From: Caldilineae bacterium | GTDB taxonomy: Bacteria; Chloroflexota; Anaerolineae; DUEN01 | Length of the DNA stretch: 37,233 nt | Reading direction: 5' to 3' | Assembly (NCBI GenBank): GCA_011176545.1 | Contig: DUEN01000024.1 | Location: 1 to 37,233, forward strand | In this document: positions 1-7,768 of the stretch, in pieces | Layout of the letters: the number at the start of each line of letters is the position of its first letter | How positions within the stretch are numbered: position 1 is the first letter of the stretch | Position numbers and translations under genes: made by a program | The notes under the pieces: model-generated | What the model was told of the DNA's origin: nothing | The model's database searches: none | What the model saw: the letters and a program-made list of their open reading frames with translations, nothing else

Positions 1-54
1 CTGCAACTCTTTCATCTCAGGCCCGTCTCTTCTTCACTCGGCTCCTTGTCCCCT

Positions 55-103
55 GAGGTCCAATTATACAGCGTCTCATTTATAGAGGTCCAACACTACA
101 GCG
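55..103. repeat. 19-bp direct repeat, two copies
   Basis: Two imperfect copies of a 19-bp sequence (GAGGTCCAAYNMTACAGCG) lie at 55-73 and 85-103, 16 of 19 positions identical, with a 30-bp period. They sit in the non-coding stretch beyond the 3' end of the minus-strand DUF1786 gene. No gene is seen in 1-184. A fragment resembling GCGCCCCTACAA follows at about 117-128 and recalls the palindromic phrase at 26362-26392. Function unknown. Confidence 0.6.
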
Positions 104-149
104 GATGACAGGCCGTGCGCCCCTACAAAACACGTCTTTTATGAGCGAA

Positions 150-176
150 CTTCTTTGGGTCTTGGTGCCTTGGTGA
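150..176 (-). repeat. 9-bp unit repeat of the CACCAAGNN type
   Basis: Read on the minus strand this is TCACCAAGG-CACCAAGAC-CCAAAGAAG, three degenerate 9-bp units. Related units occur at 34559-34590 and, in a CGCAAAGRR form, at 3715-3821. It lies just downstream of the stop codon of the minus-strand DUF1786 gene. Confidence 0.5.
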
Positions 177-184
177 TCCCTTCC

Positions 185-1312
185 TCACCAGAGGCTGCGT
201 CCCTGAGCGTGCCGCAACGCGGCCTCGATGGGATTGGCCCACTCCGGCTCCAGATCGGCCACGGCCCGGATCAGCCCGAAGCAGCCGGCCAGCATCTGAT
301 CGCCATGAGGGACGGCGAAATAGACGGGCAGTTGGCTCCCGACCAACATGCCGCGTCGCGGCCCCGTCACAGCCAGGAAATCCAGCGGCACGGGAGCCGG
401 ATCTAGCACCACCGCCCCATGTCCATGGTCCGCGAAGATCCGCTCATGCGTGATACTGCCCTCCGCCAGAGCGCGCAGCCATCCCTCTAATGCAGACCGG
501 TCCAGCAACCCCGTATGGTGCTCGAACAGGCGGACGATCTCCCCCTCCCGATATTGAAAAGCCAGGCAATGGAAGTTCCCCACGTTCATGATCTGGGCGT
601 TCGGCCGCGACCGCACCGCAGGGTCCTCCAGCGCGCCCAGGATCGCGGCTGGCGCCGTGTCCATCACGTACACGGGGAGGCTGCTCTGTTCAACGGCCGT
701 CTGAGCGACGGCCTGAAGCCGCGTCATGATGGGGGGGATGGCATCCGCCCGGAAGGCGAAGGCCGAAAGGTGGCGGTCCGACCGCAGCCGTCCAGCCAGG
801 TAGTCCAGCCGGAACTGTCGATCGCTCACCCCCGGGGGCGCGTTTCCATGGTCGAACACGGCCACGGCCAAGGCATCTGGCCGTAGATCCACCCCGAAGG
901 CGGCGAAAGCGGCACGGATCGCCGGATAATCGAGATCCCGCATGATCACATGAGCGATGCCCTCGCGCCGGGCCAGGGCGCGCGCCTCATCCTCCGAGAC
1001 GATCTGGATGCCCAGCTCACGCTGCACCGCGTCCAGGTCATCATTGAAGGATCGGGCCGCGTCGGGCGTGGCGTAGAGGGGTAATCCCACCTTACGGTGA
1101 TCCCCCGCGGCCCATGCGCTAGGTCCACCGCCCATCGTGACCCCGGTGAGCAACACAGGACGGCGCTGCGCGGTGGCCTCCCGGATCTGCCTCGCCACCG
1201 AAAGCGTGGGCGACGGCATCACCATCTTTAGATAGTTCTCCGGGTCGCGCCCGGTATCGAACAGCAGGATATCCTGCGTTCCGGTCCCTACATCGACGGC
1301 CAGGATCTGCAT
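185..1312 (-). CDS. DUF1786 family protein (ASKHA-like N-terminus)
   Basis: Predicted 375-residue protein of the DUF1786 family. Database entries often label this family a putative pyruvate formate-lyase activating enzyme, but this protein has no CxxxCxxC radical-SAM motif. Its N-terminus (MQILAVDVGTGTQDILLFD) instead looks like the phosphate-1 loop of the actin/sugar kinase/Hsp70 (ASKHA) fold, so an ATP- or acyl-phosphate-related role is as likely. The ATG at 1312 is chosen over an upstream in-frame codon at 1540 because the upstream extension lies entirely over lipA, is Arg/Ser-rich and looks non-coding, and because GAGGGAG sits 4-10 bases before this ATG. It begins 7 bp after the lipA stop, so co-transcription with lipA and lpdA is likely. 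The real substrate is unknown. Confidence 0.8.
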   Translation of the reverse strand: MQILAVDVGTGTQDILLFDTGRDPENYLKMVMPSPTLSVARQIREATAQRRPVLLTGVTMGGGPSAWAAGDHRKVGLPLYATPDAARSFNDDLDAVQRELGIQIVSEDEARALARREGIAHVIMRDLDYPAIRAAFAAFGVDLRPDALAVAVFDHGNAPPGVSDRQFRLDYLAGRLRSDRHLSAFAFRADAIPPIMTRLQAVAQTAVEQSSLPVYVMDTAPAAILGALEDPAVRSRPNAQIMNVGNFHCLAFQYREGEIVRLFEHHTGLLDRSALEGWLRALAEGSITHERIFADHGHGAVVLDPAPVPLDFLAVTGPRRGMLVGSQLPVYFAVPHGDQMLAGCFGLIRAVADLEPEWANPIEAALRHAQGRSLW

Positions 1313-1319
1313 GACTCCC

Positions 1320-2201
1320 TCACCCCATCGGGTTCTCGTGACCTGCCGCCTGCTCGGCGTGATAGCTGGAGCGGACCAACGGCCCCGACTCCACCCATCG
1401 GAATCCCCGGGCGATCGCCTCCTGCCGTAATTCCTCGAACTCGGCAGGCGTGTAATATCGGGCGATGGGCAAGTGAAACCGGCTCGGCTGGAGATACTGG
1501 CCGATAGTGAGGATATCCACCCCGTTAGCTCGCAGATCATCCATCACCTGTAAGAGCTCATCCCACTCCTCGCCCAACCCCACCATGATGCCCGATTTGG
1601 TGAGGCCATCCGGGGCCATCTCCTTCGCCCGCCGCAGCAGCTCCAGAGAACGGGGATACTTAGCCTGCGGCCGCACCGTCCGATACAGGCGCGGCACTGT
1701 CTCCACATTGTGGTTCAGGATCTCCGGCCGCGCCTCCATTACCGTCCGTAGCGCCTCCCAATCGCCCCGGAAGTCGGGGATCAACACCTCGATGGTGCAG
1801 CCGGGCACCAGCTTACGGATCCAGCGGATCGTCTCGGCGAAGACCCAGGCGCCGCCATCCGGCTGATCGTCGCGGTTTACTGAAGTGAGCACCGCGTGGC
1901 GCAGCCCCATCGTCCTCACCGTCTCCGCTACCCGCCGTGGCTCGTCCGGATCGAGCGGGGCGGGACGCCCCGTTTTGATCTTGCAGAACCCACACGAGCG
2001 CGTGCAGATATCCCCCATGAGCAGGAAGGTCGCGGTGCCTCGTCCCCAACATTCGCCGATGTTGGGACAGCCGGCTTCCTCGCACACCGTATGCAACGAC
2101 CGTCCATGCACCAATTGCTTGATACGACGGTAATCGGGTGTATGCTGCATCCGCACCCGCAACCACGGAGGACGTCGCCCCCGCGTCAACTGCTCCCTCA
2201 C
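1320..2201 (-). CDS. lipA: Lipoyl synthase LipA
   Basis: Radical-SAM enzyme that inserts two sulfurs into protein-bound octanoyl groups to make lipoyl cofactors for 2-oxoacid dehydrogenases and the glycine cleavage H protein. The 293-residue length is normal. Visible motifs: auxiliary cluster cysteines C40, C45 and C51 ([12 protein letters not shown]), radical-SAM cysteines C66, C70 and C73 (CTRSCGFC), and the C-terminal RSSYHA motif that gives the serine ligand of the auxiliary cluster. The start is GTG, preceded by AAGGGG at 6-nt spacing; the family-typical RRPPWLRVR lies just after it, which argues against the internal ATG at residue 18. It follows lpdA across a 7-bp repeat array and is followed closely by the DUF1786 gene. 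No octanoyltransferase (lipB/lipM) is seen here. Confidence 0.96.
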   Translation of the reverse strand: MREQLTRGRRPPWLRVRMQHTPDYRRIKQLVHGRSLHTVCEEAGCPNIGECWGRGTATFLLMGDICTRSCGFCKIKTGRPAPLDPDEPRRVAETVRTMGLRHAVLTSVNRDDQPDGGAWVFAETIRWIRKLVPGCTIEVLIPDFRGDWEALRTVMEARPEILNHNVETVPRLYRTVRPQAKYPRSLELLRRAKEMAPDGLTKSGIMVGLGEEWDELLQVMDDLRANGVDILTIGQYLQPSRFHLPIARYYTPAEFEELRQEAIARGFRWVESGPLVRSSYHAEQAAGHENPMG

Positions 2202-2210
2202 AGTTCACCC

Positions 2211-2287
2211 CTTACGCCTTACGCTTTACGTTTTACGTTTTACGTTTTACGCTTTACGTGTTACGTATTGCGTATTGCGTGCTACGT
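2211..2287 (-). repeat. 7-bp tandem array (RCGYAAN)x11 between lpdA and lipA
   Basis: On the minus strand, the sense strand of the flanking genes, eleven 7-bp units run without interruption: ACGTAGC, two ACGCAAT, ACGTAAC, then ACGTAAA/GCGTAAA variants and two GCGTAAG. The first unit contains the lpdA stop codon (TAG at 2284-2282). The last unit runs into the AAGGGG Shine-Dalgarno of lipA. The period of 7 is not a multiple of three and there is no open frame across it. The same unit recurs at 17542-17611 and 32694-32721. Confidence 0.9.
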
Positions 2288-3679
2288 GTGAATGGCCTGG
2301 CCCAGCGTCGCGTGTGCGGCCTCCATCAGGGCCTCGGACAAGGTGGGATGGGCGTGTACCGCGAGCGCGATCTCCTCCACGGTGAGTTCCCAGGCTCGCG
2401 CCAGCACCAACTCCGGCAGTAACTCGGTGACCTCGGGGCCGATGAGATGGGCTCCTAAGATCTCCCCATACTTCGCGTCGGCGACGATCTTGACGAACCC
2501 CTCGCGCTCGCCCAGTCCCAACGCCTTGCCATTGGCCTGGAAGGGGAATTGGCCGATCCTGACGTCGTACCCACGCTCGCGGGCCTGCGCCTCGGTCAGC
2601 CCCATCGAGGCCACTTGAGGCTGACAGTAGATGCAGCGCGGCATCCAGGTGTAATCCTCGATGGGCTCCGGCTCACGGCCAGCGATATGCTCCGCGGCGA
2701 CGATCCCCTGAGCGGACGCCACATGCGCCAAAGGCATCTTACCGGTCAGGTCGCCGATGGCATAAATGCCGGGGACGTTGGTACGCATGTAACCGTCCAC
2801 CACCACAGCCCCGCGTTCAACTTGAACGCCCACCTTCTCCAGCCCAAGATCCTCGGAGTTGGGTTGGACGCCAATAGCCATGAGCACCGTATCCGCCTCG
2901 AGCATTTGCTCCCCATCCGGGGTGGCGACGCGGACGCGCACCCCTTGATCGGTGCTCTCCACGCCCTCAACCCGCGTGTCGGTATGAAGTTTCACCCCTC
3001 GCCGCTGGAAGGAGCGAGCCAAGGCCACGCTGATCTCCTCGTCCTCCAGCGGGGCGATCCGAGACAACATCTCGACAACGGTCACCTCGACGCCATAGGC
3101 GTGATAGATATGGGCGAACTCCAGGCCGATCGGACCGGCGCCGACGATGATAATGCGCCCGGGAAGCTCGGTGCATTCCAGGGCCTCCCTGCTGGTGATC
3201 ACACGATCGCCATCGATGGTGACCCCTGGGATAGAGCGGGGCCGCGCGCCAGTGGCCAGGATGATGTTTCTGGCCTTCAAGACCTTCCCGTCCGGCTCCA
3301 CGGCGACCTGATCAGGGGCTTCCAACCGACCGGTGCCCTGGATGACCTCGATGTTGTTCTTACGCATCAGGTAATTCACGCCGCGCACCAGTCGGCTGGA
3401 CACTTCACGACTGCGCTTGATGGCGCGGCCATAATCCAAAGTCAGATTCTCGAAACTGAAGCCGAACTCCTTGCCGCGCTTAAGCAGATCGACGACCTCG
3501 GCGCTCCGGAGCAGCGCCTTGGTGGGAATGCAGCCCCAATTGAGGCAGATACCTCCCAACGCCTCGCGCTCCACTACGGCCACACGCAGCCCCAATTGCG
3601 CGGCTCGAATGGCGGCCACATAGCCGCCCGGCCCGCCGCCGATCACGACGACATCATAGATGTCAGCAGGCTCTGCCAT
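2282..3679 (-). CDS. lpdA: Dihydrolipoyl dehydrogenase (E3)
   Basis: FAD-dependent E3 enzyme that reoxidises dihydrolipoamide with NAD+ in 2-oxoacid dehydrogenase complexes and the glycine cleavage system. 465 residues. Order of parts: N-terminal FAD Rossmann motif GGGPGG (about 14-19), redox disulfide C45/C50 in GGICLNWGC, NAD-binding motif GAGPIGLEFA near 180, second FAD motif ending AIGD near 315, and the C-terminal interface histidine in HAHPTLSE. The ATG at 3679 is chosen because GGAGG lies 7 bases upstream; the in-frame TTG at 3697 lacks a site. It is transcribed toward lipA, which suits a lipoate module. The stop codon is the first unit of the 7-bp array. No E1 or E2 gene is in the window. 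Confidence 0.96.
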   Translation of the reverse strand: MAEPADIYDVVVIGGGPGGYVAAIRAAQLGLRVAVVEREALGGICLNWGCIPTKALLRSAEVVDLLKRGKEFGFSFENLTLDYGRAIKRSREVSSRLVRGVNYLMRKNNIEVIQGTGRLEAPDQVAVEPDGKVLKARNIILATGARPRSIPGVTIDGDRVITSREALECTELPGRIIIVGAGPIGLEFAHIYHAYGVEVTVVEMLSRIAPLEDEEISVALARSFQRRGVKLHTDTRVEGVESTDQGVRVRVATPDGEQMLEADTVLMAIGVQPNSEDLGLEKVGVQVERGAVVVDGYMRTNVPGIYAIGDLTGKMPLAHVASAQGIVAAEHIAGREPEPIEDYTWMPRCIYCQPQVASMGLTEAQARERGYDVRIGQFPFQANGKALGLGEREGFVKIVADAKYGEILGAHLIGPEVTELLPELVLARAWELTVEEIALAVHAHPTLSEALMEAAHATLGQAIHT

Positions 3680-3714
3680 GACACGCCTCCTTCCCAAAGG
3701 TCCATTTACTCTCC

Positions 3715-3821
3715 TAACCGCAAAGAGCGCAAAGGACGCAAAGGCAGTTCAGTAGATTTCATCTGACATCAAGGCATATTTTGAAAAACCTTAGCGCTCT
3801 TTGCGTCCTTTGTGGTTTTTC
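3715..3821. repeat. Inverted pair of 9-bp unit arrays (CGCAAAGRR)
   Basis: The plus strand at 3715-3744 reads AACCGCAAAGAGCGCAAAGG and onward, that is 9-bp units CGCAAAGAG, CGCAAAGGA and CGCAAAGG. At 3789-3817 the complementary strand reads CACAAAGGA, CGCAAAGAG and CGCTAAGG, so the two copies are inverted. An exact 8-bp inverted repeat (GAAAAACC at 3783-3790, GGTTTTTC at 3814-3821) brackets the second copy. It could form a stem-loop at the end of the minus-strand sulfite-oxidase-like gene and may act as a terminator. The block fills the gap between lpdA and that gene. Confidence 0.7.
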
Positions 3822-3847
3822 TATCCCATCCCAGCGGCTTTCGTCCA

Positions 3848-4924
3848 TTACGCCACCGTAACGGCCACCCGATGGATCGCATTCGTCCCATCAGGAAAGA
3901 CGTCGCCCGAGGACGCGCTCTGGGTGACCCCGTTCCCGTCAGTAGCCCGGGCCTGGATCACCACCCGACCTTTCCGGGGGCGCCCCCAATCCCAATACCA
4001 TAAAGTCCACACGTACGGCTGCAGCGCCGGGTCCCGCACCCGGATGAGCGTGGCCTCATGCCATGTCTCCCCTTGATCCACGCTGACTTCCACTTTCGCG
4101 ACGCCGGAGCGACCGGCGAAGGCCCGCCCGCTGATACGATAGGGGGCCTGCGTGATCTGCTCTCCAGGCTTCGGACGCTCAATTTGGGAATTGGGCTTGA
4201 TGAGGGCCTCATTGCTCCAGCCCAGTCGTTCCCAGTGTCCCAGATGATGCCCCGTGATCGCCTCGATGCTGACGATCCACTTGGGCTGCTTCATGCCGTA
4301 ACGGCCGGGCCACAACGCCCGAAGGGGAAAGCCGTTCTTGGCCGGCAGCGGTTCGCCGTTCATGCGGTACACCAGGATCGAGCGCTCATCACGCGCCAGC
4401 TCAATGGGGATAGCCGTGTGGAAATCGTCCGCGCCTCGGATCACCAATTCTTTCGTATCCGGCTTCACGCCGGCCATGTCCAATAAGTCGGCCAGGCGAA
4501 TGCCCTCCCACACCGCGTTGCTGATCAGATCGCCTCCGACCGGGTTCGAGATGCACTCCAGCGTGCGCATCTCGCGGGCGACGGGCATGCTCATGATCTC
4601 GTCCAATGAGAGGTTCAGCTCCCGTTCGACATTCCCGAAGAACTTGAGCCGCCATGTATCCACATCGATCGCCACTTCCGTGTCGCGATAAGACACTGAG
4701 AAGAAGGCTTTGTTGGTCGTCACGCGAATCCCATCCACGATGGGCCCTCTCTCGATCGATCCCTCTTCAACCGGCGTCGGCGTTGGCGTCGGTGTCGGCT
4801 TCACAGGTGTGGGTTCCGCTGTTGGGATCTGCAACATCTCGTTCGCCTGGCAGGCGGCCGCCCACAGCCCGATGAGACTGCCTCCCATCGCCTTCAACCA
4901 CCACCGCCGCGAAACCTGTTTCAT
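3848..4924 (-). CDS. Sulfite-oxidase-family molybdopterin oxidoreductase, Tat lipoprotein
   Basis: Predicted 358-residue exported molybdenum enzyme of the sulfite oxidase/YedY superfamily. The N-terminus has a twin-arginine motif SRRWWLK (residues 5-11), a short hydrophobic stretch and a lipobox LWAAAC with C25 as likely lipidated residue. A Pro/Thr linker follows (about 34-55). The molybdopterin-binding domain covers about 85-235, with the molybdenum-ligand cysteine C124 in TLECISNP. A C-terminal Mo-co dimerisation domain (about 245-355) is present, which favours sulfite oxidase-like over YedY. No heme domain is visible, so an external electron acceptor is needed. The ATG at 4924 has AAGGAG 6 bases upstream; an earlier in-frame codon (4945) does not. 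It lies 24 bp downstream of glcD, but a functional link is not obvious. Substrate unknown: sulfite or another S- or N-oxide. Confidence 0.87.
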   Translation of the reverse strand: MKQVSRRWWLKAMGGSLIGLWAAACQANEMLQIPTAEPTPVKPTPTPTPTPVEEGSIERGPIVDGIRVTTNKAFFSVSYRDTEVAIDVDTWRLKFFGNVERELNLSLDEIMSMPVAREMRTLECISNPVGGDLISNAVWEGIRLADLLDMAGVKPDTKELVIRGADDFHTAIPIELARDERSILVYRMNGEPLPAKNGFPLRALWPGRYGMKQPKWIVSIEAITGHHLGHWERLGWSNEALIKPNSQIERPKPGEQITQAPYRISGRAFAGRSGVAKVEVSVDQGETWHEATLIRVRDPALQPYVWTLWYWDWGRPRKGRVVIQARATDGNGVTQSASSGDVFPDGTNAIHRVAVTVA

Positions 4925-4948
4925 CTCACACTCCTTATCCCCCAATCT

Positions 4949-6346
4949 CTACTCCCCAATCTCCATCTCCTTAGGAAACACCTTCCCCGGATTCATGATC
5001 CCGTTAGGATCAAACACTTTCTTAATCGCCAACATCTTCTCGATCGCCAAGGGGCCCAGCTCCTTGGGCAGGAATTCCCTCTTCAGAAGCCCGATCCCAT
5101 GCTCGCCGGAGAGCGTCCCGCCTAGCTCGATGGTGGCCTCAAAGACGGCCTGGGCTGCCAACGCGACGCGGCGCATCTCCTCCGGATCGCGACGATCACA
5201 CATGATGTCCGGATGCACGTTGCCGTCGCCGATATGGCCGAACGTGGGGATCATGACGTCGTACTCGCGGGCGATGGCCTGGATACGCCGGATCATCGCC
5301 GGGATCTTGGAGCGCGGCACGACGATATCCTCCGTAAGCCGACTGGGTTTGATCAACGCCAGCGCCGGGGAGACGCTGCGCCGAGCGATCCACAGCCGTT
5401 CCTCCTCCTCGGGCGTGGTGGCCATCTCGACGGGATCAGCCCCCATCCGGCGACACACCTCCGCCACCCGCCGGATCTGGGCGTGCACCGCCTCCGGCTC
5501 GCCGTCCACGGCGATGAGCATCAGGGCCTCCGCCTCGGTGGGCAACCCCATCTGCAGCTTTCGCTCGACCGCACGGATGCAAGCCTGGTCCATCAGCTCC
5601 GTGGTCAGCGGCAGGATGCCCTCCGACAGGATGGCATTGACGGTCTCGGCCGCGTCCTCCAGGCGGGCATATGCGGCCATCACGGTCGCCCGGGCGGCTG
5701 GGGCCGGAATCAGGCGCAGCGTGATCTCGGTAATCACGCCCAGCGTGCCCTCTGAGCCGACGAAGAGCTGCGTCAGGTTATACCCCGTCACGTTCTTGAT
5801 CTGTCGGCCGCCCGTCCGCAGCACCTGACCGCCGGGCAGCACAACCTCCAGTCCCATCACATAATCCTTGGTTACGCCGTACTTGAGGCATCGAGGGCCG
5901 CCCGCGTTGGTGGCCACGTTGCCGCCGATGGTTGACATGTACAAACTCGCCGGGTCCGGGGGATACATGAGCCCATATGGCTGCAGCGCCTCCTGCAGCG
6001 TCTGGTTCACCACACCCGGCTCCACCACCGCGACCATATCTTCCGGAGAGATCTCCCGGAGGCGGTTCATGCGAGCCAGGTTGAGGACGATGCCCCCCTG
6101 TGGGACGGACGCTCCGGCCAACCCCGTGCCAGCCCCCCGCGGCACGACCGGGATGCGCTCTCGATCGGCGATGCGCAACACTGCCGCCACCTGCTCGGTC
6201 GTCGTCGGGTTGACTACGACATCAGGGATGCCCTCAGCCCACGTCGCGTCATACGAATACGTGATGAGCTCCTCTGGCTGGCTCAACACAGCCTCGGGTC
6301 CCAATATGTCCTGCAACTCACGCATCACATGCGGAGGAACCGTCAT
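4949..6346 (-). CDS. glcD: FAD-linked glycolate/D-lactate dehydrogenase subunit GlcD
   Basis: Flavoprotein that oxidises a 2-hydroxy acid (glycolate or D-lactate) to the 2-oxo acid. 465 residues. The PCMH-type FAD domain shows PRGAGTGLAGAS (about 70-81), STIGGNVATNAGG and GSEGTLGVIT; the C-terminal FAD-oxidase domain shows GHIGDGNVHPD and GEHGIGLLKREFL. The ATG at 6346 is favoured over a GTG at 6352 because GAGGGG is correctly spaced for the ATG and would overlap too closely with the GTG. The upstream gene glcF ends only 9 bp before, so the two are translated from one message. GlcE is not present, giving a two-subunit GlcDF as in many anaerobes. The 2-oxo acid or electron carrier cannot be fixed from sequence. 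Confidence 0.93.
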   Translation of the reverse strand: MTVPPHVMRELQDILGPEAVLSQPEELITYSYDATWAEGIPDVVVNPTTTEQVAAVLRIADRERIPVVPRGAGTGLAGASVPQGGIVLNLARMNRLREISPEDMVAVVEPGVVNQTLQEALQPYGLMYPPDPASLYMSTIGGNVATNAGGPRCLKYGVTKDYVMGLEVVLPGGQVLRTGGRQIKNVTGYNLTQLFVGSEGTLGVITEITLRLIPAPAARATVMAAYARLEDAAETVNAILSEGILPLTTELMDQACIRAVERKLQMGLPTEAEALMLIAVDGEPEAVHAQIRRVAEVCRRMGADPVEMATTPEEEERLWIARRSVSPALALIKPSRLTEDIVVPRSKIPAMIRRIQAIAREYDVMIPTFGHIGDGNVHPDIMCDRRDPEEMRRVALAAQAVFEATIELGGTLSGEHGIGLLKREFLPKELGPLAIEKMLAIKKVFDPNGIMNPGKVFPKEMEIGE

Positions 6347-6355
6347 CGTCACCCC

Positions 6356-7702
6356 TCACCGATCGCGAGAAGAAGCTTCAGCCATCTGATAAGCCTCGTC
6401 CAGCAGTTGGGTGAGATGCTTGACCTGTACCGATAGTCGATACTCACGCGCGCCCATCTGGAGTTGCAATAAACACCCTGGATTCCCCGTGACGACGACC
6501 TCCGCCCCCGTTCTGGCGATCTTCGCCATCTTATCCGCCAGCAGGCGATCGGCCATCTCGGGATGGGTCAGATTATAGATGCCAGCGCTCCCGCAGCAGC
6601 GGGTGCTATCCGGCAGGGGCTTCAGCTCCAGGCCGGGTATGCGCTCGATCAACTGCACCGGCGGCTGGCGGATGCCCTGCAGGTTAGCCAGGTGACACGG
6701 CTCGTGATAGGTCACCCGCCGGCGGATCGGGGTCATCGGCACTGTCTCATCGAAGATCTCCGCCAGCCATTCGCTGATTTCCCGCGTGCGCTGGGCCAGC
6801 GTCACCGCCTTGGGATGATATTTGGGATCCTCGCCCAACAGATGCGGGTACTCCTTGAGCATGCCCGCGCAGGCCGCGCAATCGGTCACGATCACGTCCA
6901 AATCCTCGTATCGGAGGAACAGATCGATGTTATATCGAGCCAGCTCCCGAGCTTTACGCTTATTCCCCTGATCGTCATGGGGCGCACCGCAACACATCTG
7001 GCCAGGCGGGACCACGATCTCACATCCATGACGGGCTAACACACGAAGGGTGGCCTGGCTCGCGTCGGCCAGCACCTGGCTCATCATACACCCCAGGAAG
7101 AAGCCCACACGGTAACGACGCTCCCTTTGCGCGGGGATTACCTCCGGTAATCGACTGTGAAGAGGGCGCTTCGGCAACCTGGGCAGGAGTCCCTCCATGT
7201 GATAAAGGACGTGAAAGGCCACGTGGCGATCCCTCAATCGCCGCAGGATGGGGCGCGCCAGCCTGGGTAGCCCCAACCGCTGATAGAGACGCGCCAGCTT
7301 CATGACCGGCTCTAAAGCCTGCGCCGAGGTCAGGAAGCGATCCAGCGCGAGGCGCGCCCACCAGGGCCGGCCCGCGCGCTCCGCATAAGCCGCCCGTCCT
7401 TGCAGGATCAACTCCCCGATCGGAACGCCAGGCGGACACACCGTATTGCAGGCGCGACAATCCAGACAGTGGTATAAGTGCTCCGCGATCCGCTTCGTGA
7501 ACGCGATCTTCCCATCCTCTACCGCCCGCAGCAACGCCAGCCGGCCGCGGGGAGACATCATCTCCAGCACGGTCTCCTGGTATGTGGGACATACCGGCAG
7601 ACAACGGCCACACCGGATACATTCCAGCAATTCCTCATAACTGGGCAGCTCAGGCCCTGTCACCTGCTGACCAGGGATCGTCTGTTGCAGCAGAGAGGTC
7701 AT
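6356..7702 (-). CDS. glcF: Iron-sulfur subunit GlcF of glycolate/D-lactate dehydrogenase
   Basis: Electron-transfer partner of GlcD, 448 residues. Two [4Fe-4S] ferredoxin motifs stand at the N-terminus: C28/C31/C34 with C38 and C79/C82/C85 with C89. Two CCG (heterodisulfide reductase HdrB-type) domains follow: the first includes GCMMSQ and MCCGAPH, the second CHLANLQG and RCCGSAG. The ATG at 7702 has GAGGT upstream. This architecture is standard for GlcF/LldE-like subunits that pass electrons to quinone or another membrane acceptor. It precedes glcD by 9 bp. Confidence 0.93.
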   Translation of the reverse strand: MTSLLQQTIPGQQVTGPELPSYEELLECIRCGRCLPVCPTYQETVLEMMSPRGRLALLRAVEDGKIAFTKRIAEHLYHCLDCRACNTVCPPGVPIGELILQGRAAYAERAGRPWWARLALDRFLTSAQALEPVMKLARLYQRLGLPRLARPILRRLRDRHVAFHVLYHMEGLLPRLPKRPLHSRLPEVIPAQRERRYRVGFFLGCMMSQVLADASQATLRVLARHGCEIVVPPGQMCCGAPHDDQGNKRKARELARYNIDLFLRYEDLDVIVTDCAACAGMLKEYPHLLGEDPKYHPKAVTLAQRTREISEWLAEIFDETVPMTPIRRRVTYHEPCHLANLQGIRQPPVQLIERIPGLELKPLPDSTRCCGSAGIYNLTHPEMADRLLADKMAKIARTGAEVVVTGNPGCLLQLQMGAREYRLSVQVKHLTQLLDEAYQMAEASSRDR

Positions 7703-7768
7703 CAGGCTACCTCGATAGGGAATATCCCGAGATGGTCGGAGGGAAGTGGGATCACTGAGGGGATCGAA

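Noticed and set aside
1313..1540. N-terminal extension of the DUF1786 gene to 1540
   Set aside because: It lies wholly over the conserved end of lipA, is Arg/Ser-rich, and the ATG at 1312 has a good ribosome-binding site and a family-like N-terminus.
2138..2422. Frames with repeated FTFYVLR peptides across the lpdA-lipA gap
   Set aside because: They are produced by the 7-bp tandem array, which cycles through all frames; no ribosome-binding site or family similarity.
3848..4924. YedY/MsrP instead of sulfite oxidase family
   Set aside because: A C-terminal Mo-co dimerisation domain is present, which YedY lacks, though substrate is unproven.
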